Source: Actinomycetota bacterium (GTDB taxonomy: Bacteria; Actinomycetota; Acidimicrobiia; Acidimicrobiales; Ilumatobacteraceae). From it: a stretch of DNA of 48,503 nt. The notes under the pieces were generated by a model. It saw only the letters and a program-made list of their open reading frames with translations. It searched no databases and was not told the DNA's origin. Every line of letters starts with the position of its first letter. Position 1 is the first letter of the stretch. A program made the translations under genes and the position numbers. Of this stretch, positions 23,613 to 32,420 are shown in pieces. Location of the stretch: NCBI GenBank assembly GCA_005787035.1, contig SYCI01000044.1:1-48503 (forward strand), given 5' to 3'.

Positions 23613-24835
23613 ACGGCTAGATGATTGAGCGCGGCTGCGCTGTAGAGCGCGATGCCGGTCGACATGGCGGCCTCGTCGTAGAACACGCGGTTGGAGTGGT
23701 TTGGCGCGGCGGTGGCCGGATTGCGGTCGTGCGGAGTGGCCCCCAGGAAGACGAGCGCGCCGGGAATGCGTTCGAGCACGACTCCGAAGTCCTCGGCTCC
23801 CATGACGGGAGTGGGAAGTTCGATGAACCGGTCGGCACCGGCGACCGTGCGCACGAGGTCGGCGGCCAAGTTGGCGTAATCCTTGTCGTTGACGGTCACG
23901 TCGTATCCGATCTTGAGATCGACTTCGACGTCGAGACCGTGGGCGGCGGCGATTCCCTCGGCGATCCGACGGATTCCGTCGTGGACCGACTTTCGAGTGG
24001 CTTCACTGATCGCACGGATCGTGCCGCCGATTTCGGCGACCTCGGGACTCACGTTGTAGGCGGTGCCGGCATTCAGGCGGGTGACCGTGACCACCGACGG
24101 ATTGAACACGCTGATACGGCGCGTGATCATGGTCTGCAGTGCTTGCACGATCTCGCAGGCAGCCGGAACCGGATCGAGGGTGCGGTAGGGCTCACTGCCG
24201 TGACCGCCCTTGCCCACCACCCGGATGTCGAACGAATCACTCGACGCCATGAGCGGGCCGGGTCGAGAACTCATGAACCCGGTGGGCAATGACGACGTGG
24301 TGTGGATGGCGAAGGCGCCGGTGATCGGCGACGGTGCTCCGGATCCGAGAGCACCGATGTCGAGGAGACCCTCGTCGATCATGTGCTGCGCGCCGTGGTA
24401 GCCCTCTTCACCCGGCTGGAACATGAAGAGAACGCGTCCGTGGAGTTTGTCGCGGTGTCCGCTCAACAGCCGAGCTGCACCCACGAGCATGGCGACGTGC
24501 GTGTCGTGGCCACACGCGTGCATCGCGCCATCGACCCGCGAACCGAAGTCGAGGCCGGTGTCCTCGGGCATGGGGAGAGCATCCATGTCGCCGCGCAACA
24601 ACATGGTGGGTCCGTCGTGATCCCCTTCGAGAGTCGCGGCGATACCCGACGTCGTCTCGTGGAGGGTGATGCCGAGTGGTAGTCCGTCGAGGGCCTCGAG
24701 GACCTGCTCGCGGGTACGAGGGAGGTGGTTGCCGATCTCGGGCCACTCGTGCAGCGAACGTCGCAACGAGATCGCTCCGCTCTGGAAGTCGAGTGCCTCC
24801 TCGGCGAGTGTGGAGAGGATCGTGGATTCGGACAT
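23606..24835 (-). CDS. M20 family amidohydrolase (hippurate hydrolase/IAA-amino acid hydrolase type)
   Basis: Cytosolic di-metal amidohydrolase of 409 aa that cleaves N-acyl amino acids. Metal and catalytic residues are visible in LLRGDMDALPMPE, ACGHDTHVAML and FQPGEEG, and the dimerisation domain is recognisable by GKGGHGSEPY. No signal peptide. The ATG at 24835 stands 6 nt after TAAGGT with no ribosome binding site. Divergent from the Nudix gene. Confidence 0.93.
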   Translation of the reverse strand: MSESTILSTLAEEALDFQSGAISLRRSLHEWPEIGNHLPRTREQVLEALDGLPLGITLHETTSGIAATLEGDHDGPTMLLRGDMDALPMPEDTGLDFGSRVDGAMHACGHDTHVAMLVGAARLLSGHRDKLHGRVLFMFQPGEEGYHGAQHMIDEGLLDIGALGSGAPSPITGAFAIHTTSSLPTGFMSSRPGPLMASSDSFDIRVVGKGGHGSEPYRTLDPVPAACEIVQALQTMITRRISVFNPSVVTVTRLNAGTAYNVSPEVAEIGGTIRAISEATRKSVHDGIRRIAEGIAAAHGLDVEVDLKIGYDVTVNDKDYANLAADLVRTVAGADRFIELPTPVMGAEDFGVVLERIPGALVFLGATPHDRNPATAAPNHSNRVFYDEAAMSTGIALYSAAALNHLAVH

Positions 24836-24841
24836 GAACCA

Positions 24842-24847
24842 ACCTTA
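24842..24847 (-). promoter_or_regulatory. -10-like hexamer TAAGGT, 6 nt before the ATG at 24835
   Basis: Perfect TANNNT on the minus strand. Confidence 0.5.
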
Positions 24848-24862
24848 GAAGGTGTGAATGCG

Positions 24863-25399
24863 ATGATCGGACGGATGGAGGAAGGGTTGGAGACGGATCG
24901 TGCCGACGAGATGGTCGACCATGTCGACGAGAACGATCGTGTGATCGGTCGGGTCACCCGGGCCGACATGCGAGCGCGAATACTTCGGCATCGGGCCGTC
25001 TTCGTGGCGATCACCGATGGTTCCGGACGACTACTCGTCCACCGGCGATCGACTTCCAAGGACATCTGGCCGGGATGGTGCGACATCGCAGTGGGTGGGG
25101 TCGTGGCCTCCGGTGAGGACTACGTCGCGGCCGCGCATCGCGAGTTGGCCGAGGAGATCGGGGTCGGGCGGGCCGAGTTGTTCGAACTCGACGGCGGACG
25201 GCCACGGATTTTCGACGACGAGTCGGTCTCGCTCATCGGTCGTTGTTTCCAGGTGATCCACACCGGCCCCTTCGTCTTCGCCGACGGCGAGGTCGCCCAC
25301 GCGTGGTGGGTCGATCGGGACGAACTCGAGCAGGTTCGTCGAAGCGAACGATTCCTGCCCGACAGCCTCGCCCTCGTACTCCCACGAATTCGCTGGTGA
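24863..25399 (+). CDS. Nudix hydrolase (IPP-isomerase-like N-terminus)
   Basis: 178-aa Nudix protein. The Nudix box runs from GGVVASGED through AAHRELAEEIGV and is complete. The opening VDENDRVIG...LRHRAVFV and HRRSTSKDIWPGWCDIAVGG are the pattern of the YfcD/MutT-like branch close to isopentenyl diphosphate isomerase, most members of which hydrolyse nucleotide or phosphorylated metabolites of unknown identity. The start is uncertain: ATG 24863 has GAAGG upstream; ATG 24875 or 24911 are alternatives. Confidence 0.88.
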   Translation: MIGRMEEGLETDRADEMVDHVDENDRVIGRVTRADMRARILRHRAVFVAITDGSGRLLVHRRSTSKDIWPGWCDIAVGGVVASGEDYVAAAHRELAEEIGVGRAELFELDGGRPRIFDDESVSLIGRCFQVIHTGPFVFADGEVAHAWWVDRDELEQVRRSERFLPDSLALVLPRIRW

Positions 25400-25468
25400 A
25401 TCGGCGGTTGCACCACGCCGGTGACAACGGTGTCGGCGCTCGGGTGTCACGGAACCGACCTCCCGACC

Positions 25469-25474
25469 TACGCT
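25469..25474 (+). promoter_or_regulatory. -10-like hexamer TACGCT, 6 nt before the GTG at 25481
   Basis: Decides the GTG start of the thiamine-binding gene. Confidence 0.5.
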
Positions 25475-25480
25475 GAGATC

Positions 25481-25714
25481 GTGCTGAGGGTCGAATTCAC
25501 CATCGAGCCATTCGTGGAAGGCCAGCCGGGACGCCATGTCCTGGCCGCCGTCGACGCCGTGCAGGGGCTGGGGGCCAAGGTCGAGTTCGGACCTTTCGGT
25601 TCGGAGTTCGTGGCCGACGACTCCATCGTCGCCGCCGGTGTGTCGGCGCTCATCGCGGCCGCGTATGCGAACGGAGCCACGCACGTGAATCTTCACGTGG
25701 AGCGAGTCGACTGA
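25481..25714 (+). CDS. Thiamine-binding-like small protein (MTH1187/YkoF family)
   Basis: 77-aa single-domain protein. VEFTIEPFVEG, VEFGPFGSEF and ATHVNLHVER show the ferredoxin-like alternation of the DUF77/thiamine-binding family; YkoF of Bacillus has two such domains and binds thiamine or hydroxymethylpyrimidine. Thiamine binding here is inferred only from the family. GTG start set by TACGCT 6 nt upstream. It is fused at stop/start (TGATG) with an HTH regulator, so it may be the ligand-sensing partner of that protein or a vitamin-precursor chaperone. Confidence 0.75.
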   Translation: MLRVEFTIEPFVEGQPGRHVLAAVDAVQGLGAKVEFGPFGSEFVADDSIVAAGVSALIAAAYANGATHVNLHVERVD

Positions 25715-26076
25715 TGGAAGCCTCCGGTCATCCGGCGATCGAGATGATCCGACCACTGCTCGACGCAGTGGGGTGTTCGCTCGTGTCGAGCGCCGATGCC
25801 GAGGCGTCCGACATCCCGTTGGTGCTCGCCGGAGAAGTGCTCGGCGCGGTTCGTCTGCCGGCCCTCCACGGTGCCCTCGATCGACTGATCGACGCCGTCG
25901 AACGCGAGGTCGGTTGTTCGGTCGACGACATGAATCGTGAGCAGAAACAGACGGCGATCCGCTTGCTCGACGAGCGCGGAGCGTTCATTCTGCGTCGGGC
26001 CGTGGAGGACGTCGCCGATGCAATGGGCGTTTCACGGATCACCGTTTACAACTATCTGAACGCCATTCACCGCTGA
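25714..26076 (+). CDS. HTH transcriptional regulator with DauR/YheO-type HTH
   Basis: 120-aa predicted DNA-binding protein. The C-terminal ~55 residues (REQKQTAIRLLDERGAF, then VEDVADAMGVSRITVYNYLN) are a good HTH_22 domain as in DauR/YheO regulators. The N-terminal 65 residues (IPLVLAGEVLGAVRLPAL region) are a short domain in place of the longer PAS-like domain of DauR. The ATG overlaps the stop of the thiamine-binding gene by one base, so both are made in fixed ratio. Confidence 0.82.
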   Translation: MEASGHPAIEMIRPLLDAVGCSLVSSADAEASDIPLVLAGEVLGAVRLPALHGALDRLIDAVEREVGCSVDDMNREQKQTAIRLLDERGAFILRRAVEDVADAMGVSRITVYNYLNAIHR

Positions 26077-26080
26077 AGTG

Positions 26081-26785
26081 ATGAGAGAGTTCGACGTCGT
26101 CGCCTTCGATGCGGACGACACTCTGTGGCACAGCGAGGACGGATTCCGTGCCGCCGAGGAACGCTTCGTCCGACTCCTCACTCCTTTGGCTCCGAAGGGA
26201 ATCGACGTGGCCGAGGCGCTCACCGCAATGGAACGCGCCAACCTCGCGGTCTACGGATATGGTGTGAAGGCCTTCGGGTTGTCGATGATCGAAGCGGCGA
26301 TCGCCGTCGGTCAGGATCGGGTTCCGAGTGCCGTTTTCACCGAGATCATCGACGTCACTCGGGATCTGTTGTTGGCCCCCGTGCGGCTCCTGGCCGATGT
26401 CGCCGAAGTCCTCGAACGAGTGAGCGGACATTACCGGTTGGTTCTCATCACCAAAGGTGACCTGATCCATCAAACCCGCAAAGTGCGGACTAGCGGCCTC
26501 GATCATCATTTCCACCACGTCGAGATCGTGTTGGAGAAGGATCGTGACACGTACCGACAAGTCCTCGATCGCTTGGCCGTCACTCCCGATCGGTTCTGCA
26601 TGATCGGGAACTCGATTCGCAGCGACATTCAGCCCGTTCTCGAAGAAGGTGGACATGCGGTTCACGTGCCGTACCCGTACCTCTGGGAGCTGGAGAAAGT
26701 CGATGTCCTCCCCACGGGGGGACGATTCACCGAACTCGGGTCGTTGAAAGAGCTTCCCGCTTGGCTGGGAATCACGGCACACTGA
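26081..26785 (+). CDS. HAD family hydrolase
   Basis: 234-aa phosphatase-like HAD protein (subfamily I, YjjG-like cap). Motif I FDADDTLW has the nucleophile and acid Asp, motif II LITKGD, and motif III GNSIRSDI with the acidic ligand. The cap lies between about 20 and 85. Phosphate ester substrate is unknown. Starts 4 nt after the HTH gene stop at ATG 26081 (a GTG at 26078 is adjacent), so it belongs to the thiamine-binding/HTH unit; a thiamine- or nucleotide-phosphate phosphatase role is a guess from context. Confidence 0.88.
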   Translation: MREFDVVAFDADDTLWHSEDGFRAAEERFVRLLTPLAPKGIDVAEALTAMERANLAVYGYGVKAFGLSMIEAAIAVGQDRVPSAVFTEIIDVTRDLLLAPVRLLADVAEVLERVSGHYRLVLITKGDLIHQTRKVRTSGLDHHFHHVEIVLEKDRDTYRQVLDRLAVTPDRFCMIGNSIRSDIQPVLEEGGHAVHVPYPYLWELEKVDVLPTGGRFTELGSLKELPAWLGITAH

Positions 26786-26790
26786 GGGGG

Positions 26791-27687
26791 ATGGAATTCG
26801 TGTTTCCGCTGACCCTCACTCCGAGTCCGCTCGACGAGACCACGGCCGGTGACGTGATTTCCAAGCCGCTTCTCGTGGTGATCGTCGTCGTGGGCGCGGT
26901 GGTGGCCAGTCGGGTGACGCACTTCGTGGTCCGACGCGTCGTCCACCGCCTTTCACGTCGGAGCATCGTGCAGCCGAGTCGCTGGTGGCGAACTCGCGCT
27001 CGCTATCAGGAACTCGAATCGGGTCAGGTGGGAGAGAACCGCCGCCAGCAGCGCGCCGACGCCGCGGCGCGCATGATCCATCACCTCTTCGCGGTGATTC
27101 TCTGGATCGGAGTCCTCATCGCGGTCTTCCACATCCTCGAGCTCGATGCCGCCTTCTTCTTGTCGAGTGCGGGTTTCATCGGGGCCGGACTCGCCATCGG
27201 CGGACAACACAAGGTCAACGATTACCTGACCGGACTCTCGGTCCTGCTCGAAGATCGCTACGGGATCGGTGACGAGATCGAAGCGAGTGCCGGCCCGCAA
27301 GGCTCCGTCCGCGGGATCGTGGAGCACATCGGATTCGTCTCGACCCGGATCCGCGACGGAATCAGCACCGTTCATCTTCCGCACAGTGCGTTGGTCACGG
27401 TGCGCAATCACAGTCAGGAGCCGGTGGAAACTCGTCTGGCCATCCAGTTTCCGATCGACGCCGAACGCAGCGAGGTCGCCTCGCGAGCGGCCGAGACGAT
27501 TCGTGAGTTGGCCGGAACACCGAGGCTCACCGACATGGTTCTGGTGGACGACATCGCGGCTGCCACTCCCGGTGAAGGTGTGGATCAACTCGAGGTGAAG
27601 GTCGTGACGGCCCGACCCTTGTCGGCCGCCGAACGCGAAACCCTCGTGCGTCGGACCGAGGAACGGCTCAGTTCACAGGAAACCTGA
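26791..27687 (+). CDS. MscS family mechanosensitive channel
   Basis: 298-aa small-conductance channel-like protein. Two hydrophobic segments (about 28-46 and 103-124) precede the pore helix region GAGLAIGGQHKVNDYLTG, followed by the beta domain start LEDRYGIGDEIE and the typical VEHIGFVSTRIRDGISTVHLPHS. These are MscS hallmarks. A run GAGGGGG abuts the ATG at 26791 and is better spaced for the in-frame GTG at 26800, so the true start may be 3 residues later. It is 5 bp behind the HAD gene. Confidence 0.92.
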   Translation: MEFVFPLTLTPSPLDETTAGDVISKPLLVVIVVVGAVVASRVTHFVVRRVVHRLSRRSIVQPSRWWRTRARYQELESGQVGENRRQQRADAAARMIHHLFAVILWIGVLIAVFHILELDAAFFLSSAGFIGAGLAIGGQHKVNDYLTGLSVLLEDRYGIGDEIEASAGPQGSVRGIVEHIGFVSTRIRDGISTVHLPHSALVTVRNHSQEPVETRLAIQFPIDAERSEVASRAAETIRELAGTPRLTDMVLVDDIAAATPGEGVDQLEVKVVTARPLSAAERETLVRRTEERLSSQET

Positions 27688-27702
27688 ACGATGTCGCCCG
27701 AC

Positions 27703-27708
27703 TAGGGT
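27703..27708 (+). promoter_or_regulatory. -10-like hexamer TAGGGT upstream of the fucosidase gene
   Basis: 20 nt before the ATG at 27729. It would give a ~14 nt leader that starts at the GGGGG ribosome binding site (27716-27720). Confidence 0.4.
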
Positions 27709-27728
27709 GCCGTCCGGGGGTCATCGAG

Positions 27729-29066
27729 ATGTTCGAGCCGAATTTCGAATCACTACGCACGCGTCGACTACCGACTTGGTTCGAGGACGCCAAGCTCGGA
27801 CTCTTCGCACACTGGACGGTCGGGTCGGTGCCCTCGTTCGCACCGATGGGTCGCGATCCGTTCACCTTGGCCCGCGAAGAAGGTGAGGAAGTCGCTTTCA
27901 GCCACACGCCTTATGCCGAGTGGTACTGGAACTCGATCTCGATACCGGGATCACCGGCGGCCGAGTATCACGAGAAGGTCCTCGGGAATCCCGATTACGG
28001 GACGTTCGTCGACAAGTTCCTGACCACTTCGCGCGACTGGGATCCGAACCACTGGCGTGATGTGTTCGCCCGGTCGGGCGCGCAGTACTGCGTCTTCGTC
28101 ACGAAGCATCACGACGGTGTTCTGATGTGGCCCTCGGACGTGCCCAATCCGGTGCACGGGGACAGGTGGCGATCGGAACGGGATCTCGTGGGTGAGTGCG
28201 CGCGAATCACCCGCGAATTGGGGATGCGTTTCGGTGTGTACTACTCGGGTGGTATCGACTGGACGTTCCAAGGTCTCGGTATCAAGGGTTGGTCGAGTCT
28301 CTTCGCGGCGATTCCTCAGGACGACGCCTATCTCGAGTACGCCGATGCGCACTGGCGCGAGCTGATCGAGCGTTACCAACCCGATGTCCTCTGGAACGAC
28401 ATCGGCTACCCGAAGTTCAGTGACGGTGCCATGCCACTGATCGCCGACTTCTACAACCAGAACCCCGATGGTGTCGTGAACGATCGCTTCGACATGATCG
28501 GTGTCATCCAGGGCCGGAGCCACACCGACTTCACCACACCCGAATACACGACCCGGCCGATGGACGCCCACAAGAAGTTCGAGGTGTGTCGGGGTATCGG
28601 CACGAGCTTCGGGTACATGCAGTTCGAGGACGACACCTCCTACCTGCCGATACCCGAACTCGTCACGATGTTCGCGAACATCGTCGCCGATGGCGGCAAT
28701 CTTCTTCTCAACTTCGGCGCCATGCCGGGTGGTTACATCCCCTGGGCCCAGCAACTTCGGATTATTGCCTTGGGCTCATGGTTGGCCGACAACGGAGCCG
28801 CTATTTACGGCAGTCGGCCGTTCGAGCAGTCGACGCTGTCGACCGACGAAGGGCTCGTCGTCCGACTCACCAACGGACGAGACGGTGCGGTGTACGCCAT
28901 GGTGTGCGGTCGACCGACCTCGGCGCGGGTCGTGATCGACGGGCTTCCGGAGGGCGAGGTACATCTCGTTAAGCAGAACGTCCGCGTGACCCGGCGAGGA
29001 AACGTTCTCGAACTTCCGATCCGGCCCGACGACACGCCCGTCTGGACATTGAGAATCGGTCGCTGA
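27729..29066 (+). CDS. Alpha-L-fucosidase (GH29)
   Basis: 445-aa retaining glycosidase predicted to remove alpha-L-fucose. WFEDAKLGLFAHW near the N-terminus, TKHHDG at 125-130 and the nucleophile Asp224 in VLWNDIGYP are GH29 hallmarks. No signal peptide, so it acts in the cytoplasm. C-terminal ~80 residues form the usual beta domain. CCGGGGG ribosome binding site 8 nt before the ATG. It is convergent with the MBL/GH3/sulfatase genes, whose last stop directly abuts its own (TGATCA). Confidence 0.92.
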   Translation: MFEPNFESLRTRRLPTWFEDAKLGLFAHWTVGSVPSFAPMGRDPFTLAREEGEEVAFSHTPYAEWYWNSISIPGSPAAEYHEKVLGNPDYGTFVDKFLTTSRDWDPNHWRDVFARSGAQYCVFVTKHHDGVLMWPSDVPNPVHGDRWRSERDLVGECARITRELGMRFGVYYSGGIDWTFQGLGIKGWSSLFAAIPQDDAYLEYADAHWRELIERYQPDVLWNDIGYPKFSDGAMPLIADFYNQNPDGVVNDRFDMIGVIQGRSHTDFTTPEYTTRPMDAHKKFEVCRGIGTSFGYMQFEDDTSYLPIPELVTMFANIVADGGNLLLNFGAMPGGYIPWAQQLRIIALGSWLADNGAAIYGSRPFEQSTLSTDEGLVVRLTNGRDGAVYAMVCGRPTSARVVIDGLPEGEVHLVKQNVRVTRRGNVLELPIRPDDTPVWTLRIGR

Positions 29067-29852
29067 TCAACCCCGTCCGATGGTGGCGTCCAGCCAGTCA
29101 CCGGGCTTCAACTCGATCAACTTCCTCGAGCGCGTGAGCGACTCACGGAGTCGACGAGGTCCGTTGCCCACGAAGTAGATCGATTTCTGCCACCACTTCA
29201 TGTCGCGTCGCGGATCGGTCGCGGTCGGCACGATGGCTCGGGCCCGACACGTCGCCGCCGCCCGTGCCGACGTACGGAGACCGGCGGTCACCGGCAACAC
29301 CACGGCGGTGACCGAGGAGGTGGGGAGAACCGCAACGTCGACGGTCCCGATCCGCTGAGCGACTTTGGTGGTGGGTTGGTGAGCTTCGAGCCAGATCCGA
29401 CCGGCCACCGAACCCGATTCGTCGATCGCTTCGATCAGATAACCATGGGCGATGAGTCCGAGGGGAAGACCCGGCTTGGTCGGGGTGACTCTGATACCTC
29501 CACCCTCCGGACAATCGAACGAGAACGCATTTCCGACTCGCGCCACATTGGTGTCGGAGCAACCGTTGGCGCGAGCGATCTTGACCGCCGGAGCCGGACC
29601 GAAGATCGGAACATCGCCGAGCAGGCGGAGGGTGTCGGGCCGAGTGTGATCGTTGACCGCAGTGCAGAGAAGTACACCGACGATCCGGCCGGCTTCACGA
29701 CGTAGATCGTCGAGAGTCGTGAAGCCCTCGGGATGACGACGATCGAAAACTCCACCGATCGGTTCGGAAGTCAGCCACGGGTCGATGAGGACGGATCCAC
29801 CCCGCCAGGCGATCTGCCAACTCTGATAATCGTCGAGACGTCGCAGCAACAT
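29067..29852 (-). CDS. MBL-fold hydrolase-like protein with degenerate metal motif
   Basis: 261 aa, resembling UPF0173-type metallo-beta-lactamase-fold hydrolases: WRGGSVLIDPWLTSEP opening, then VLLCTAVNDHTRPDT where other members have HxHxDH. Only the DH pair remains, the first histidines being replaced by Ala/Asn. The later WLEAHQPTTKVAQRIGTVDVAVLP matches the family layout. It may have lost a metal or activity. The ATG overlaps the TGA of the GH3 gene by one base, so it is coupled to the glycosidase. Confidence 0.72.
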   Translation of the reverse strand: MLLRRLDDYQSWQIAWRGGSVLIDPWLTSEPIGGVFDRRHPEGFTTLDDLRREAGRIVGVLLCTAVNDHTRPDTLRLLGDVPIFGPAPAVKIARANGCSDTNVARVGNAFSFDCPEGGGIRVTPTKPGLPLGLIAHGYLIEAIDESGSVAGRIWLEAHQPTTKVAQRIGTVDVAVLPTSSVTAVVLPVTAGLRTSARAAATCRARAIVPTATDPRRDMKWWQKSIYFVGNGPRRLRESLTRSRKLIELKPGDWLDATIGRG

Positions 29853-32413
29853 CAGTCGTTCTCGACGATCGTGACGATGGACGTGGCATCGATCGCCACA
29901 CACGATGATGCGATACGAACTTCGTAGAGTCCGGGTTCGACGCGCCACTGCCCGGGCGCGCGCTCGTTCATCTCGGCGCGTTCGCCGGTGACCTGTGGTT
30001 GGAGGTACGAGCGATAGGTGTCGCCCGGATCCCAGTGCGCGAATGCGCGTGGACCGAGTTCGATCTCGACCTCGGTCGACTCTCCCGGAGCGAGATGGAC
30101 CTTGGCGAACGATTTGAGTTCCTGTTGTGGCCGCGACACTTGGGCGCCGAGTGGTGCCACGTAGACCTGGACCACGTGTGAGCCGACGCGAGCGCCGGTG
30201 TTGGTCACCGGCACCCGGATGGTGAGCGTGTCTCGTGTCGTCATCTCGAAACGATCGAGGTCGGGTTCACCGATCGAGAACGACGTGTACGAGAGTCCGT
30301 GACCGAACGGAAAGCGCACCGGAAGACGACGCGTTTCATACCAACGGTGCCCGATGAGGAGCCCCTCGCCGTAGCGCACCTGTCCGTGCTCTCCCGGGAA
30401 GTTTCCGAACGCGGGTGTGTGCTCGATACACATCGGGATCGTGGTCGGCAGGCGACCACCGGGATCCGAGTCGCCGACGAGTACGTCGGCCACCGCCGAG
30501 CCCATCTCCTGTCCGCCGAACCACACTTGCACGATTGCCGGAACGTCATCGGCCCACGGCATGTCGACCGGTGCGCCCGTGTTCACGAGAACGATCGTTC
30601 GCGGGTTGGCTCGCAGGACCTCGGTGATCAGTTCGTCCTGACGACCCGGGAGTTGCAACGTGGTGCGGTCGTGTCCTTCGCTCTCCCATTCGTCAGTGGT
30701 TCCCACCACCACGACGGCGACATCGCATTCACTCGCGAGATCGGCGGCCCGTCGGACCGGATCGTCGCGCTCGATGTATTGCAGACCGATCTGTGCTCCG
30801 TGAGCCCATTGACGTTCGACGGCCTCACATTCGAGGACGATCTCGTGCGACGTTCCGGCCCGGAGGGAAACGGTGGCTCCGAGTTCTTCGCGAATGAGTC
30901 CGAAAAAGCGATGTCCCGGTGGTGGCATCTGCGTTGCGCCGTCGACCACGAGTTCACCGTCGAGGTACAGGCGGCACGGACTGGTCTCGCTGATCGACAT
31001 GAAGTATTCACCGTCACGTTCGACCGTCAGTCGGCTCGTGGCCCGGAACCGGAAACCGGACACCGGGATGCCCTTGTCCTGACGGGCCACCACGAGGATC
31101 CGACCATCAGGGCGATGAAGTTCGCCGAGAACCGTGTCGTTCGAGCGATCGGTCACGACGAGGTCGAAACCACGACGCCCCGATGGCGCGACGATCGATT
31201 CGCCTTCGATGATCGGTGTCGAGCGGTCGACCGAACACCCCTGCTCGTACCGCACTCGAACCTTCTCGCCGAGTCGTTGGCGGAGTGCATCGATGATCGC
31301 CGTGCGGTGGTGCGGCATGACCTCAGCCGAACCACCGCCCATGATGCGGGTGCGTTCGGCATTGGGTCCGATGACGGCGACCGAGCGCAGTGACTTGGTG
31401 GCGAGTGGGAGGAGAGGGCCCTTGCGTCCGAGTGGCGCGTTTCGCAACAGCACCATCGAGCCACTCGCGGCCCGTCGGGCGATGGCGCGGTGTTCGGGAA
31501 GATCGACCGCCGATGGTTCGGCGGCCGGATCGTCGAGTGCACCCACTCGATCGAAGACGCTGAGAAGTTTGTGCACCGCTCGGTCGAGCAGTGCTTCGTC
31601 GACCCGACCCTCGGTCACGGCAGTACCGAAATGCTTGCCGTAGGCACGCGGTGGTGCCGGCATCTCGAGGTCGAGTCCGGCCCGCGCTCCGCCTTCGGTG
31701 GTGAAACCGGCGAACCAGTCGGTGACCACGAATCCTTCGAATCCCCATTCGCCTCGCAGAAGGTCTTCGATGAGCCATTGGTTCTCGGCGCAGTAGAGAC
31801 CGTTCATGCGGTTGTACGAGGTCATGATGCCGAGCGAACCACCTTCGCGGACGGCGAGTTCGAATGGAAGCAGATACACCTCGCGCAGCGTTCGTTCGTC
31901 GATGACACTGTCGATCGTCATTCGCTCGAACTCGGCGTCGTTGCCGACGAAGTGTTTGACGGTCGTGGCTACTCCTTGGGACTGAACGCCATGGATGTAG
32001 GCGGCGGCGAGCTTGCCCGACAGAAGTGGGTCCTCCGAGTAGCACTCGAAACTGCGACCGAAGAGCGGTGAACGGTGCAGGTTCACGGTGGGGGCGAGAA
32101 GGACCCGCGCGGTCTTCGTGCGCGCTTGATGGCCGATCGCGCGGCCGAGTTCCTCGATGAGTTCGGTGTCGAACGTGGCTCCGAGTGCCGAACCGCACGG
32201 GACGCACAACGTGGCGACCTGATGTCCGAGCCCGGGCGTGAAAGGTCCGCGAGCCCCGGCCGGTCCGTCGGTCACGACGACGGATGGGATTCCGAGGCGT
32301 TCGACTGCGTGGGTCGACCACATGGTCGCACCGGTGGTGAGACTCGCCTTTTCGTCGAGGGTGAGTTCGTCGACGAGTCGAGTCACGTCTCGACGTTCCC
32401 CCGAACCGTTCAT
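29852..32413 (-). CDS. GH3 beta-glucosidase-like glycosidase with PA14 insert
   Basis: 853-aa glycoside hydrolase family 3 protein. Catalytic nucleophile Asp232 lies in FVVTDWFAG; KHFVGND (153-159) and LAPTVNLHRSPLFGR mark the (beta/alpha)8 domain. The second domain has the AASGSMVLLRN start, a PA14-like insertion (RATSRLTVERDGEYFM region) and a C-terminal Fn3-like domain with LTIRVPVTNTGARVG. No signal peptide. Substrate could be beta-glucosides or xylosides. Start at 32413 rather than the open frame to 32473, supported by CACAAT 7 nt upstream and the N-terminus LVDELTLDEKASLTTG. Confidence 0.93.
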   Translation of the reverse strand: MNGSGERRDVTRLVDELTLDEKASLTTGATMWSTHAVERLGIPSVVVTDGPAGARGPFTPGLGHQVATLCVPCGSALGATFDTELIEELGRAIGHQARTKTARVLLAPTVNLHRSPLFGRSFECYSEDPLLSGKLAAAYIHGVQSQGVATTVKHFVGNDAEFERMTIDSVIDERTLREVYLLPFELAVREGGSLGIMTSYNRMNGLYCAENQWLIEDLLRGEWGFEGFVVTDWFAGFTTEGGARAGLDLEMPAPPRAYGKHFGTAVTEGRVDEALLDRAVHKLLSVFDRVGALDDPAAEPSAVDLPEHRAIARRAASGSMVLLRNAPLGRKGPLLPLATKSLRSVAVIGPNAERTRIMGGGSAEVMPHHRTAIIDALRQRLGEKVRVRYEQGCSVDRSTPIIEGESIVAPSGRRGFDLVVTDRSNDTVLGELHRPDGRILVVARQDKGIPVSGFRFRATSRLTVERDGEYFMSISETSPCRLYLDGELVVDGATQMPPPGHRFFGLIREELGATVSLRAGTSHEIVLECEAVERQWAHGAQIGLQYIERDDPVRRAADLASECDVAVVVVGTTDEWESEGHDRTTLQLPGRQDELITEVLRANPRTIVLVNTGAPVDMPWADDVPAIVQVWFGGQEMGSAVADVLVGDSDPGGRLPTTIPMCIEHTPAFGNFPGEHGQVRYGEGLLIGHRWYETRRLPVRFPFGHGLSYTSFSIGEPDLDRFEMTTRDTLTIRVPVTNTGARVGSHVVQVYVAPLGAQVSRPQQELKSFAKVHLAPGESTEVEIELGPRAFAHWDPGDTYRSYLQPQVTGERAEMNERAPGQWRVEPGLYEVRIASSCVAIDATSIVTIVEND

Positions 32414-32420
32414 GCCATCG

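Noticed and set aside
25408-25427. TTGCACC/GGTGACAA bulged hairpin after the Nudix gene as a terminator
   Set aside because: One-base bulge, no T run, weak; could be chance in GC-rich DNA.
25473-25478. CTGAGA before the thiamine-binding gene, reminiscent of the conserved TPP-riboswitch sequence
   Set aside because: The other conserved parts of the THI element are missing, the gap is only 81 bp, and the hexamer next to it points to a leaderless start, so there would be no leader RNA.
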